A DNA stretch of 59,739 nucleotides from JAEUNX01 sp034004685 (GTDB lineage Bacteria > Pseudomonadota > Gammaproteobacteria > Burkholderiales > Rhodocyclaceae). The stretch is taken from NCBI GenBank assembly GCA_034004685.1, contig JAVEWG010000023.1, forward strand, positions 1 to 59,739. The letters are read 5' to 3'. The translations under genes and the position numbers were made by a program. This document shows positions 51,665 through 59,739 of this stretch, piece after piece. Every line of letters starts with the position of its first letter. Position 1 is the first letter of the stretch. The notes under the pieces are model-generated. The model was not told the DNA's origin. It did not search any database and was given only the letters and a program-made list of their open reading frames with translations.

Positions 51665-53219
51665 CAAAGCCGACGCCACGGCGGCTTATCTCCACCAGCG
51701 GCCTGATGTCCTGCACCTGGACGACCCCTCGGTCATCACGAGCCGCTGCGCCCAAGGCCCGCTGCAGAACCAGGCGCACACTGCGCGGCGGCAAGGCTTG
51801 CAGGCGGGACAGGACATCATTATCCAGTCGCTCGGCAAAGGCGTTGCCCCAGCTCGCCTCGTCGCGGAGGCGGTTGTAAATCGACTGCGCAATGCTTCTG
51901 ACCTGCTCCGGCCTGGGTGGTTGAATGTGCAACACCGTCAGCCGTGAGCGCAGCGGCCCCGGAATCGCCTCCAGCTCATTCGTGGTAGCCATCCAATTGA
52001 CATGACTGGCGTCGATGGCAAAGTCGCGGATCGACAGGTCGATGAAATCCCGCGCACTGCGCGGTTCCAGCAAGGTATAGAGTGCCGCCAGCGGATCGTA
52101 TTGCGGTCTGCCGTTACTGGCCTTGTCCAGTTCATCAAGCACCACCACCGGGTTGGCCAGTGGCTGGTAGGCCAGCAGCTCAAAGAGCTGGCCTGGCTCG
52201 GAATTGCTCCAGAACGATTCGGAACCTGCGAGCGGCGAACTCGATTGCGTACTCGCCATATCGAATATACGAAAGGGCAAATACAACTGATCGGCAAGCC
52301 AGCGTGCTGCCTCGGTTTTGCCGATGCCCGCCGGGCCGACCAGCAACACGGCAGGCCAGGATACGCGGCCATCGCCAAGGCTGGAGAGGGCAAAGTGGTC
52401 ACGTAGCAGCTCGGCCAGTTCATGGAAGTTTGGGAAGGCCTGCGCGAACTCATCCAGAAGGGCTTTCCAGTCCGGGGGCAGCAGGCCCAGTTGGCGGCTG
52501 CCATGGCCCGCCCGCTTGATCCGCTCCGCCATCGCCTGCGCGCGCTTGAACTTGTCGTCGCCTTTCGGTCGGTGGCGATCCACAAACGCCTCCAGACCTG
52601 CTTCATCGAGAAAGACGATGCTCGGCAAGGGCGCTGATTTAGCGGTTTCTGTCGGCTGCTCCTGAACTTGCTCCGGTTTGGCTTCACTCGGGACGGACTC
52701 ATCTTCAACCGCCACGGCGGCGCGAACATCTTCGGTCGTCACCTTACCCAGATCGTGCACTACCTGCTGTACCCCTTGTTCGACGATGAGCTGGCGGCTG
52801 CGGCGCACCTCTTCGGCAAACAATCCTTGGATGCCGTCGTGTTGCGGGCAGCGTTGCGGACGGATGCCGTCCCAGAAAACCTGTACACCGCAAACGGGGC
52901 ATTTTTGCAGCGAAAGGTGCTTGGTCTGGGCAATCAGATCGAACACTGCTGCTGCACGTTCGCTGTGGCGTCGCGGCGGCTGGTAATGAATGGCCAGGCG
53001 ATCCCGGTTGCAACTCACTGACAGTGAGCCCTTGCGTGCGAGCACTGTGGGCGGCAGCAGGCATTCCACCTGGGCAAACAGATGTGCCACCACGGTCAGA
53101 TGCCCTGGCGCAGGTTCGACGATCTGCCGGACAAGCCAGGGATGCTGCGCCTTGAGTGCAGCAATGGCTGCTTCGTATTCCCGCAAGCGCAGCGGACGGG
53201 CTTGCTTTGGCTTGCGCAT
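51645..53219 (-). CDS. AAA+ ATPase with N-terminal zinc-finger-like motif
   Basis: A 524-residue protein. A CPVCG...RCPQH motif (Cys107, Cys110, Cys124, His127) suggests zinc binding. A charged linker (about 160-195) leads to the AAA+ module. Walker A is GPAGIGKT (295-302), Walker B is VVVLDELDK (358-366), sensor 1 is in MATTNELEAIP (Asn414), with Arg finger candidates in GPLRSRL (424-426). The module resembles Lon/ClpX-type ATPases, but no protease domain follows. It is divergent from the HTH gene at 53349, with shared candidate operators. Function unknown; a remodelling or defence role is plausible. Confidence 0.8.
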   Translation of the reverse strand: MRKPKQARPLRLREYEAAIAALKAQHPWLVRQIVEPAPGHLTVVAHLFAQVECLLPPTVLARKGSLSVSCNRDRLAIHYQPPRRHSERAAAVFDLIAQTKHLSLQKCPVCGVQVFWDGIRPQRCPQHDGIQGLFAEEVRRSRQLIVEQGVQQVVHDLGKVTTEDVRAAVAVEDESVPSEAKPEQVQEQPTETAKSAPLPSIVFLDEAGLEAFVDRHRPKGDDKFKRAQAMAERIKRAGHGSRQLGLLPPDWKALLDEFAQAFPNFHELAELLRDHFALSSLGDGRVSWPAVLLVGPAGIGKTEAARWLADQLYLPFRIFDMASTQSSSPLAGSESFWSNSEPGQLFELLAYQPLANPVVVLDELDKASNGRPQYDPLAALYTLLEPRSARDFIDLSIRDFAIDASHVNWMATTNELEAIPGPLRSRLTVLHIQPPRPEQVRSIAQSIYNRLRDEASWGNAFAERLDNDVLSRLQALPPRSVRLVLQRALGAAARDDRGVVQVQDIRPLVEISRRGVGFVSEGWN

Positions 53220-53240
53220 GATAGCCTCTCAAAAAGCTTA

Positions 53241-53332
53241 ACTATAATTTACTATAACAACGATTTGCACGAATCGCCAAACTCCGCGCGCTCGTCTTGT
53301 CGGCCAATAAGTCTTATAGTGATTTACAGTGA
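53241..53332. promoter_or_regulatory. Paired operator-like sites between the AAA+ gene and the HTH gene
   Basis: ACTATAATTTACTATAA (53241-53257) and TTATAGTGATTTACAGTGA (53314-53332) are near inverted copies of one another, one next to each divergent gene. Each contains two ACTATAA-like or TTATAGT-like half sites about 10 bp apart. TATAGT at 53315-53320 could be the -10 box of the HTH gene. Confidence 0.55.
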
Positions 53333-53348
53333 ATTCGCAGAACCCGAT

Positions 53349-54059
53349 ATGCCAAGCCTTACCAACGAACAATTGCCAGCCCTTGCCGCTGCCTTGATAC
53401 GACTGCGCGGGGAAACGCTGGGGCGGATCGCCGAGGCCACCGGTATCCGCACTGCCAACCTCTCGGTCTGGCTGCGTGGCAAGGAACAGGTGATCTCCGC
53501 CAAACGACTGGTCGGCCTGTTGCACCACCTCGGTGTGGAAGGCGGCCGCCTGCGTACCGACGTGTTGCACCCGTGGCATGATCGCGGGGCACTGGATGAC
53601 AGCAGGCTCGTGCTAAGCCTGCTGCAGGCCAACAACCAGCCGGTTTGGTTGTTTCAGGATGAGCAGCCCGGGCTTATCAAAACCCGCTTTCTGTTGGCTG
53701 GCGATGTGCTGATCCGCATGGAGATCGAGCCGGGTGTCGATCAAGCCCCAGATTTGGCGACAGTCGTCAGGGTGGATCGTGTCATCGCCACGCCTGCGGC
53801 ATTGGCAGGGGTGCCAATCAACTCGATGGCATCAGCACGCAGCAGCCTCTTGGCTCTGGCGGAACAGGCCGCAGCGGACGTGGGTGACGAAGAACTGCTG
53901 GAGGGACTGATGTTCCAGCTGACACAAACCGTTGGCAGCAATACCGCCTCGCCGCAAGGTTGGCAGCAGCTGGAGCTGATTCTGAGAAAGGCTCTGGAAG
54001 CGGGCATCTCTCCAGGCGACATTGCACGCTTAATCGAAAGGCACCTACAGAACAGATAG
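53349..54059 (+). CDS. HTH-domain regulator with unknown C-terminal domain
   Basis: A 236-residue protein. The N-terminal XRE-like HTH (about 5-60) reads LPALAAALIRLRGETLGRIA, EATGIRTANLSVWLRGKEQV. A middle beta-rich part (about 85-140) with LVLSLLQANNQPVWLFQDEQ may bind a signal or protein. The C-terminus is helical (QQLELILRKALEAGISPGDI). The ATG at 53349 is chosen; the longer frame would run through the operator sites. It likely represses itself and the divergent AAA+ gene. It is convergent with jetD and overlaps it by 15 bp. Confidence 0.7.
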   Translation: MPSLTNEQLPALAAALIRLRGETLGRIAEATGIRTANLSVWLRGKEQVISAKRLVGLLHHLGVEGGRLRTDVLHPWHDRGALDDSRLVLSLLQANNQPVWLFQDEQPGLIKTRFLLAGDVLIRMEIEPGVDQAPDLATVVRVDRVIATPAALAGVPINSMASARSSLLALAEQAAADVGDEELLEGLMFQLTQTVGSNTASPQGWQQLELILRKALEAGISPGDIARLIERHLQNR

Positions 54060-54908
54060 CCAGACCGCTTCCTGTTCGAGCGCCAGTCCGGATTGGCGCA
54101 TTTGTTCGGTTAGCGGGCCCAGATAATCAGGCAACTGCAGAACAGCATTGGTGAACTCCCGAAGCGTATCCTGCCACAGCCGCTGGCTACCATAGCGTGC
54201 CAGTTTGCTTTGCCAGTCGGGCATCAGCCAGTATTCGCAAGTGTCGCCAAGCTGTGCAAAGAGTCGCGCGAAATTGGCCAGCCCCACACCGTCATAGTCC
54301 GGGAACAGTACGACATGGCTTGCACGCGGGCGCTGCCCCAGCCAAGCGAGAAGCCGGCCATCAAGCTGTCCGCCGTAGTACAGCAGGGTGGCTTGCGTTC
54401 CTACTGGCAGCCAATCCGTGCGGTCAAACAGCGCCTGGTTCTCCACCAGCCAGAGCGGCTGCCCGCTTTGCCAGGTGTCGCCAGTTTCAATGCGCAGGCT
54501 GGCAGCCCCGAAGTGGTGCGTGAGCTGGCTGAGTGGCAGTTCGCTCCCGTGTTCGCCTTGCCGCCAGAGAACCTTTTCGCCAACGGCCTTGAGCAAGGGG
54601 TAGTAGCACTCATGCTGATGATTGCGCGCTTTGCTGTCGCGCGCGTGGGCGATGTGTTGCGCCCGCAGCGGCAGGTCGTCCGTGGCCAGCATCCCGACTT
54701 GGGGGGAGAGTGCGCTCAGATGGATATCGAATAGTCGCGGATCGCTGACACGGTAAACATCACCGCGCCCCTGACGCTGGCAGATTACCGCTCCTGTCTG
54801 CCGGGCAAAGCGATCCAGAGCGCTGCGCTGAGCGGCGGTGAAATAGCTGGCCGGCAGGGCTTGTTGGTCATGCAGCTTGAGCAAGGCTGCGCGCAGGGTT
54901 CGATCCAT
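54045..54908 (-). CDS. Wadjet JetD / MksG-like TOPRIM nuclease
   Basis: JetD is the nuclease subunit that cuts closed-circular plasmid DNA in Wadjet systems. The 287-residue protein has the TOPRIM features: a glutamate in WLVENQALF (E156) and the D-x-D pair in VVLFPDYDGVGL (D204, D206). The N-terminal half is helical and presumably binds DNA or partners. It is shorter than type I JetD proteins, and I do not see the DUF3322 part. It is the last gene of the four-gene unit, starting 2 bp after the jetC stop. Confidence 0.8.
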   Translation of the reverse strand: MDRTLRAALLKLHDQQALPASYFTAAQRSALDRFARQTGAVICQRQGRGDVYRVSDPRLFDIHLSALSPQVGMLATDDLPLRAQHIAHARDSKARNHQHECYYPLLKAVGEKVLWRQGEHGSELPLSQLTHHFGAASLRIETGDTWQSGQPLWLVENQALFDRTDWLPVGTQATLLYYGGQLDGRLLAWLGQRPRASHVVLFPDYDGVGLANFARLFAQLGDTCEYWLMPDWQSKLARYGSQRLWQDTLREFTNAVLQLPDYLGPLTEQMRQSGLALEQEAVWLSVL

Positions 54909-54910
54909 AC

Positions 54911-57664
54911 TCAGGCATCCAGCGGTTCGATGACCTGCCAGCTATGGCGGCTGATCTGGTTGCTGCCGTTGCGCGTGTGAATCGGCACGCAGTAGCGCAC
55001 GGTCGTCAGCGGCGCGGGCGAGGCAAAAATCAACGAGAAGCCGAACTCCGCCGCCGTGTCGATCAGGCTGCGCTGATTGCGGGCGTCCAGGGCCAGTGCC
55101 TCGTCCAGGTAGCAGATGCCCTGGATAGGGCGACGCTGATCCTGCATCAGATGCAGCATCGCCAGCCCCGTCACCAGTTTGGCCATCAGCACGGTGCCAT
55201 TGGAGGCGGCACTGTCGAGGTCATCGAAGGCTTCCGGCTCGCGATCTGCCTTGCCGACCCAGAAACGCAGGCGAAACAGGTCGGCCACCCGCAGGCCATG
55301 GCGGGCGTTACCCTCTTCGATCAGCAGGGTCTTGGCGCGATTGAGTTGATCATCGTCGAGTACGCTCTGCTGGTTGAACAGCTCGAAGGTTTCGCCACTG
55401 TCCACCGTGGCAGCGGTATTGATCAGCAGCTCGATGGCCTCGACCAGAATGGCTTCGTCTTCGGGTTCGATCTTGAATACTGCCAGATCGGAAAGTTGCC
55501 GGCCGCTGATCTTGCGGTTGAACTCGCGCATCCGGCGCTTGAAAGCAAACAGGCCGTCACGCAGTTCGCGCAGGCAGGCGGCCACATTCACCACCGCCGA
55601 GCGCACTTTCTTTTCCAGGGCTGCGGCTTCCTGCGGCAGGTGATGGGCGAATTCAACGAGACGAACAATCTCGCTTTCCGGTTCGCCGACAAACTGATAC
55701 TTGGTCAATCCGCCGGTATGGATTTCACCTAGCAGATGGCGGATCTGCTCATCCAGCTCCAGCAACTGGCGGCAGTCGACCTGATAGGTCTGCAGGCGCT
55801 CGGCCAGTTGTTCCAGCGCGAACTCTGGCTGGAACAACCAGGGGCTGTGCGGCAAATCGGCCAGCCAGGTGAAGGGGCCTTCGTGGTCGATTCGCTGATG
55901 ACGGCGTTGCTCGATCTGCCGGTGTTGCTGCTGCAAGGTCGCCAAGTCCTGTTGCCGCTGCTGCCGCTGCTGATCCAGTGCGCGGTGCCGTTCTGCCGAC
56001 TGCGCCAGGCTGGCGCCGAGTTCGGCGAGTCTTTTCGCCAGTGTCTGCAGCCGCCCCTCGCGCTCAGCCTCGCTTTGCTGCAAGTCCTGCATGTGCGCGT
56101 AGTCTCGCAACTCGGCATCCAGTTGTGCCAGCTGTTGGTCCAGTGCCTGGCGTTGCTGTTTGACGTTTTCCAGAGCTTGGGCGGTGGCCAATTGTTCTTG
56201 CAGCTGAGCCTGCTGTTGCTGCAACTCCTGCTGCAATTCGCTCAGTTCCGCCAGGGTCCGTTGCTGATACTGTGCCGGCAGGGCTTCCAGCTGCAGTTGA
56301 AGGCCTGGCAAATTGAATTGCCCAGCATTCGCGTCGACCAAGGCCGCAAGCAGGGCCTTGCCATCAAGGCGGAAATCTTCGTTGCCCAGGGTCAGTACCG
56401 GTTTGGCCAGCACCTTGTTCAGCGCGTTGAGTTGTTCCGTCGATACGACACCGGCCAGTTGCTGATAGAGGTTCTGCCCTTGGGTGCGCAACTCCTGCGC
56501 CAGCTGCGCGGATTCCCGCTCGATCCGCGCCAGCTCGCGCTCGATGGCTGCTGGCGTGCGGCTCTGGGCCTGGCCGATCCTCACCACCAGCGCATCCCGT
56601 TGCGCCAGCAACTCGTGGCGGCGCGCCTCCAGCAGGGCGCGGTCGGGGATCAAGGCAAAACGCTGCTGCAAGGCGCGCAACTGTTCGCTTTGTTGGCCGA
56701 GCTGCTTTTGTTCCAACTCGCACTCTTTCTTCTCGCCAGCCGACTGCATATCCTGTTCGCGCAGGCGCTGCAGCTCGACATCGCACTGCGCCAACTCATA
56801 CTGCAAGGTTTGCTGTCGGGTCTCGTAATGCTGTTGCCACTGACCCAGTGCCGTGTCGATCAAGGGGCGCCAGCACAGCAATTTGCCGCGCAAGACCAGG
56901 CGGGCATCCTGCTTCTGCTCCAGCTCGCCCAAGGTAGCTTGCAGCCGCACGGCGGCCAGGTACTGGCTGCGTTCGGCGTTGAGGTCAGCAAACGCCTTGT
57001 CCCATTCCGCCTTGAAGTCGATGCTGGCATCCGGCAGATCGCGCCGGAAAATCTGCAGCAGATAGTCCTTGACCTCGCTGGAGCGCAGTTTGTCCAGGCG
57101 CAGCGTGCGGGTCAGCACCCTCTGAAAAACGCTGGCATCACTGGCGTGCTCCAGCCGGAAAACGCAGAAATCCTGCTGGCTGGCGAGCTTGCGGCTGCGT
57201 CCGCCATAGATCATGTCGGCGAATTCGCTGCTGCTGTAGCTGAACACCCTGCGTTCGTGGCTCGCCAGATGGCTGGCCAGCTGCGGTTGTGCCACCAAGG
57301 TGCCATCCGGCAGGCAAAACTCCTCGACCTTCAGCGGCCCGGCATAGGCGAAATACTCGTACTCGAAGCTTACACCCTTGCCCACGCAGCCCAGCACTAC
57401 GGTGCCGGACTCCGGCAGCGACACCTCCAGTAGCACATAGGCGCTGTTGTTGGGGAAATAGAAGCGCCGGCTCTTGTCCACATCGTGCGCACCAAAATCC
57501 ATACGGCGGCGGTCGATGATCAGCAGAAACTGCAGGGCATTGATCAGGCTGGTTTTGCCAGTATTGTTGGGCGCCACCAGAGAGACCGCACCATCGAGCG
57601 GCAGCTCGGCGCGCGAGTAGCCTGCACTCCCCAGCAGGACCAGACGTTGGAAGCCGTACTGCAT
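54911..57664 (-). CDS. Wadjet JetC / MksB-like SMC ATPase
   Basis: An SMC-like motor of 917 residues. The N-terminal head has Walker A APNNTGKTSLINALQF (31-46). A long Gln/Leu/Glu-rich coiled coil fills about 230-640 with heptads such as LQQELQQQQAQLQEQLA. The C-terminal head carries the signature-like region DLDSAASNGTVLMAKLV and Walker B GICYLDEALALD. This asymmetry matches MukB/MksB-type proteins. The ATG at 57664 shares one base with the jetB stop; the frame running to 58165 overlaps jetB and is rejected. It loops DNA for recognition of small circles, by family knowledge. Confidence 0.87.
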   Translation of the reverse strand: MQYGFQRLVLLGSAGYSRAELPLDGAVSLVAPNNTGKTSLINALQFLLIIDRRRMDFGAHDVDKSRRFYFPNNSAYVLLEVSLPESGTVVLGCVGKGVSFEYEYFAYAGPLKVEEFCLPDGTLVAQPQLASHLASHERRVFSYSSSEFADMIYGGRSRKLASQQDFCVFRLEHASDASVFQRVLTRTLRLDKLRSSEVKDYLLQIFRRDLPDASIDFKAEWDKAFADLNAERSQYLAAVRLQATLGELEQKQDARLVLRGKLLCWRPLIDTALGQWQQHYETRQQTLQYELAQCDVELQRLREQDMQSAGEKKECELEQKQLGQQSEQLRALQQRFALIPDRALLEARRHELLAQRDALVVRIGQAQSRTPAAIERELARIERESAQLAQELRTQGQNLYQQLAGVVSTEQLNALNKVLAKPVLTLGNEDFRLDGKALLAALVDANAGQFNLPGLQLQLEALPAQYQQRTLAELSELQQELQQQQAQLQEQLATAQALENVKQQRQALDQQLAQLDAELRDYAHMQDLQQSEAEREGRLQTLAKRLAELGASLAQSAERHRALDQQRQQRQQDLATLQQQHRQIEQRRHQRIDHEGPFTWLADLPHSPWLFQPEFALEQLAERLQTYQVDCRQLLELDEQIRHLLGEIHTGGLTKYQFVGEPESEIVRLVEFAHHLPQEAAALEKKVRSAVVNVAACLRELRDGLFAFKRRMREFNRKISGRQLSDLAVFKIEPEDEAILVEAIELLINTAATVDSGETFELFNQQSVLDDDQLNRAKTLLIEEGNARHGLRVADLFRLRFWVGKADREPEAFDDLDSAASNGTVLMAKLVTGLAMLHLMQDQRRPIQGICYLDEALALDARNQRSLIDTAAEFGFSLIFASPAPLTTVRYCVPIHTRNGSNQISRHSWQVIEPLDA

Positions 57665-58278
57665 CAGGTGTTCTCCTCGTCGTCTGATGCATCCGCAGTC
57701 CAGTCTTCCGCGGCAGGTGTGCTCTCTTCGTCGCCATCGGTCTTGGCCGTCAAGGCCAGGCTTTCGAAATGGTCGAGGTAGCGGCATACAGCGGGCAGCA
57801 GTCGCCAGCCCGCCGGCTCGGCCACGGCAAAGCCCAAGTTGCAGGCGCGGCCCAGCAGCTCCACCAGGGCGTCGGGGTTGAGGCCCTCGGCATCCAGCAG
57901 GTCTTGCTGTTGCTTGTAGACCTCGGCCAGCCAGGCGCTGTCGATCAGCCAATCGGTAAAGCGCTGCAGGGCCTTGCCGGCGTTGGCCTGGGCATCGAAG
58001 ATCACCATGAACAGCAAGGCCAGCTGGCGGCTGATCTTGCCGATGTTGCTGTTGGCGTCGCTGTTGTGAAACCAGGCAAAGCCCCTGGCATCCAGGCGCA
58101 GCTCGAACCCCAGCGCGGCAAACAAGCCGACATAGCTGGCCTCGTGCTGTTCCAGCTCTGCCCACAGCGCGGGCTCGGCCATGCGATTGAGGTGTTTGCC
58201 GGAGAGAAACAGCCGGAACAGCTCGGCCAATGCCGGCATTTGTGACAGCGCAGCTGCCAGAGCGTGTGGGATCGTCAT
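57664..58278 (-). CDS. Wadjet JetB / MksE-like subunit
   Basis: A 204-residue protein, helical and winged-helix-like: MTIPHALAAALSQMPALAEL, then HEASYVGLFAALGFELRLDA and KISRQLALLFMVIFDAQANA. The C-terminus is strongly acidic (DEESTPAAEDWTADASDDEE). In Mks/Muk complexes the E subunit forms a dimer on the kleisin. Identification rests on size, fold pattern and its place between the kleisin and the SMC gene. It overlaps jetA by 4 bp. Confidence 0.8.
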   Translation of the reverse strand: MTIPHALAAALSQMPALAELFRLFLSGKHLNRMAEPALWAELEQHEASYVGLFAALGFELRLDARGFAWFHNSDANSNIGKISRQLALLFMVIFDAQANAGKALQRFTDWLIDSAWLAEVYKQQQDLLDAEGLNPDALVELLGRACNLGFAVAEPAGWRLLPAVCRYLDHFESLALTAKTDGDEESTPAAEDWTADASDDEENT

Positions 58279-59534
58279 TGCGGGATACTCACGCGGTGAG
58301 GGTGATGCAGGATGCGAATCGTCTGCAGCGTGATTCTTTCAGGCTGGCTGGCTGCCTCGAACTGCCAGCCGGGCTCATGTTGTAGGTCATGGAACAGGCG
58401 CAGCAGGGTGGCGTCCTGCAGGTGGGCGTAATAGTTGTGCAGCCAATCGAGCAGATTTTCCACTGGCAGGCTGCGGGCCAGATGCGCACGAATGGCGGCT
58501 TCGTCCACCTGCTCCAGCAACGGAACGCCATCGCCGGGTTCATCCTGCGGAAAGGCCACCGCCTGCGGCTGGTATTGGTGCGCGGCAGCCATGACCGCCC
58601 GTACCTCATCGCCCAATTGCAATTTGAAACCGCGCTCATTGCGCCAGACGGGGAGTGCGGTCTCATCCGTCGAGCGCGACAGTGCGCGACGCAGCCCACG
58701 TTTGCGCACCTGCCCCAACAGCAAGCTGATGGCACTGGTCAGTGCGTTGTGCTGACGCAGCTCTTCGCGCAGGGGCAGCAGTGTATCGGCGCACTGTTGC
58801 GCAACCAGCCGGCCAAAGCGCCGCAGCTCCTTGGCCTGATGCGCCACCTGACGCAACTGCAGGCGATGCGAGTAGAGCGCACCCTGTACCGACAATCGCT
58901 CTAGCCCCAAGTCGAGCCCGCGCTCCGCTTCTTCCAGATAGCGGTAGAAAGTGCCCTGCGAGCCGCTGTCCATCATCTGGTTCATCGGCTCCACATAATG
59001 ATCGTAGGCTTCCAGCACCTGGCGATAGCGCTGGCTGATCGGCATGCTGCTGTCGGCGCTTTTGGCGTTTTCCGCCAGCTCAAAGAGCGCGTGCCGGTCC
59101 TGATCGAGCTGCAGACTGATCTGGCGGAAGAGTTCTGCCAGCTTGTTGGCGGCTCCGCGCACGCGATCCATGTCGGCCCCGAGCATCCCTTCATTGAGTG
59201 CTTCGGTGGCTTCACGGATCGCAGCAACACGCGCCTGCAGTACGGCAGCCAGGCCCAGCTCATGTTCACGGGTGAGGCCGCGCACGAACTCCAGCACATA
59301 GGCATTGAGCTGCAGATCGCTGCTGCGCGGCAAGGTTTGCAGGATGTCCGCATTGACCAAGGCACGCAGCACCGCGCCCTGCGTTTCGGCATCCCGTTGC
59401 CCGGATACCTTGGCAATACCGTTCAACACCTGATCGCTGGTCAGCACGGCAAACTCGCGCGACAGCCGCACCAAAAGCTCCACGGTGTCCCAATGGGTGT
59501 AAAGCGCGTAGACCAGCGAGCGAGGGTTGGCCAT
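58275..59534 (-). CDS. Wadjet JetA / MksF-like kleisin
   Basis: The kleisin subunit that bridges the SMC heads. The 419-residue protein begins MANPRSLVYALYTHWDTVEL with a winged-helix-like N-terminus. It continues with long helices (LNEGMLGADMDRVRGAANKL, ISQRYRQVLEAYDHYVEPMN) and ends in a second small domain with LLDWLHNYYAHLQDATLLRL. The order jetA-jetB-jetC-jetD, all overlapping or nearly so, is that of Wadjet/MksFEBG operons and supports the assignment more than the sequence of this gene alone. It is first in the operon. Confidence 0.8.
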   Translation of the reverse strand: MANPRSLVYALYTHWDTVELLVRLSREFAVLTSDQVLNGIAKVSGQRDAETQGAVLRALVNADILQTLPRSSDLQLNAYVLEFVRGLTREHELGLAAVLQARVAAIREATEALNEGMLGADMDRVRGAANKLAELFRQISLQLDQDRHALFELAENAKSADSSMPISQRYRQVLEAYDHYVEPMNQMMDSGSQGTFYRYLEEAERGLDLGLERLSVQGALYSHRLQLRQVAHQAKELRRFGRLVAQQCADTLLPLREELRQHNALTSAISLLLGQVRKRGLRRALSRSTDETALPVWRNERGFKLQLGDEVRAVMAAAHQYQPQAVAFPQDEPGDGVPLLEQVDEAAIRAHLARSLPVENLLDWLHNYYAHLQDATLLRLFHDLQHEPGWQFEAASQPERITLQTIRILHHPHRVSIPQ

Positions 59535-59562
59535 GTCAGTTCAGTCTCCCACCACCGAGCAG

Positions 59563-59582
59563 GCATGCCCTGTGCGGCATGC
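59563..59582. promoter_or_regulatory. Inverted repeat in the jetA upstream region
   Basis: GCATGCC (59563-59569) and GGCATGC (59576-59582) flank CTGTGC, 29 bp ahead of the jetA start codon. It could be an operator or leader hairpin. The remaining sequence to the window end (205 bp in all after jetA) is GC-rich and holds no gene that I can support. Confidence 0.4.
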
Positions 59583-59739
59583 TCTCACCCGCCAGCCGCA
59601 CAGGGCGGCAACCCGGCGCATGGCCGCAGCGGGGTTTCATAAGGTGCAGGCTGGACGCATCGACCATTCGTTGTCCCCACGCCGCCGCGCCCGATTTCTG
59701 GCGAAATCGAGCCCAGCGGCCACATTCTTTGTGCTCTCG

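Noticed and set aside
57665..58165. N-terminal extension of the JetC frame
   Set aside because: It overlaps jetB in another frame and lacks similarity to SMC heads; the ATG next to the jetB stop precedes the Walker A by the usual distance.

Overview
The window is a GC-rich bacterial chromosome segment. The preserved blocks are nadK-recN, hrcA-hemH, grpE-dnaK-dnaJ, folD-purE-purK-tsaC and aceE-aceF-lpdA, where the E3 subunit carries its own lipoyl domain. Together with TRAP transporter permeases and a FixLJ-type sensor pair they point to a betaproteobacterium, most likely near the Rhodocyclales. The species cannot be named from sequence alone.

Layout. 1-11.6 kb: recN (partial), nadK, hrcA, hemH, a small holin-like membrane protein, an AP2-domain protein, a TrxC-type thioredoxin, an EF-hand protein with a structured leader, a Ser/Thr kinase fused to a cyclic-nucleotide-binding domain, then grpE-dnaK-dnaJ behind a sigma-32-like promoter. 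11.7-18.7 kb: TRAP large and small permeases, a histidine phosphatase, a gamma-glutamylcyclotransferase-like protein, a hotdog thioesterase, an NTF2-like protein and an ABC-F ATPase. 18.8-22.5 kb: a small accessory patch (Fic protein behind a 50-bp palindrome, an unknown gene, a gene split by an amber codon, an IS256-family remnant) ending at tRNA-Ala(CGC). 22.5-34.6 kb: tsaC/sua5, purK, purE, folD, a sensor kinase/regulator pair and the pyruvate dehydrogenase operon. 34.6-46.9 kb: an EAL-domain scrap, a DUF4242-like gene ending in a C10 tract, a di-haem peroxidase, a Crp/Fnr regulator, glucokinase, an ABC exporter with a degenerate ATPase, GH5 and GH13 glycosidases, a UbiH-type hydroxylase, DsbC, an NhaR-like regulator and a Tim44-like protein.

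46.9-59.7 kb reads as a defence or mobile-type island of visibly lower GC and different codon use. It holds hipBA, a small XRE repressor flanked by a 34-bp palindrome and by three CTATGAGT repeats, a tight five-gene operon (PH-like membrane protein, lipoprotein, two unknowns and a YpsA/SLOG-type protein), a zinc-finger AAA+ ATPase divergent from an HTH regulator, and a complete four-gene Wadjet/MksBEFG-type SMC system (JetA-JetB-JetC-JetD).

The best candidates for something undescribed are the five-gene operon with its XRE repressor and repeats, the AAA+/HTH divergon next to it, and the REP-like palindromes embedded in frame in the aceF and lpdA linkers. Functions come from motif reading without database searches.
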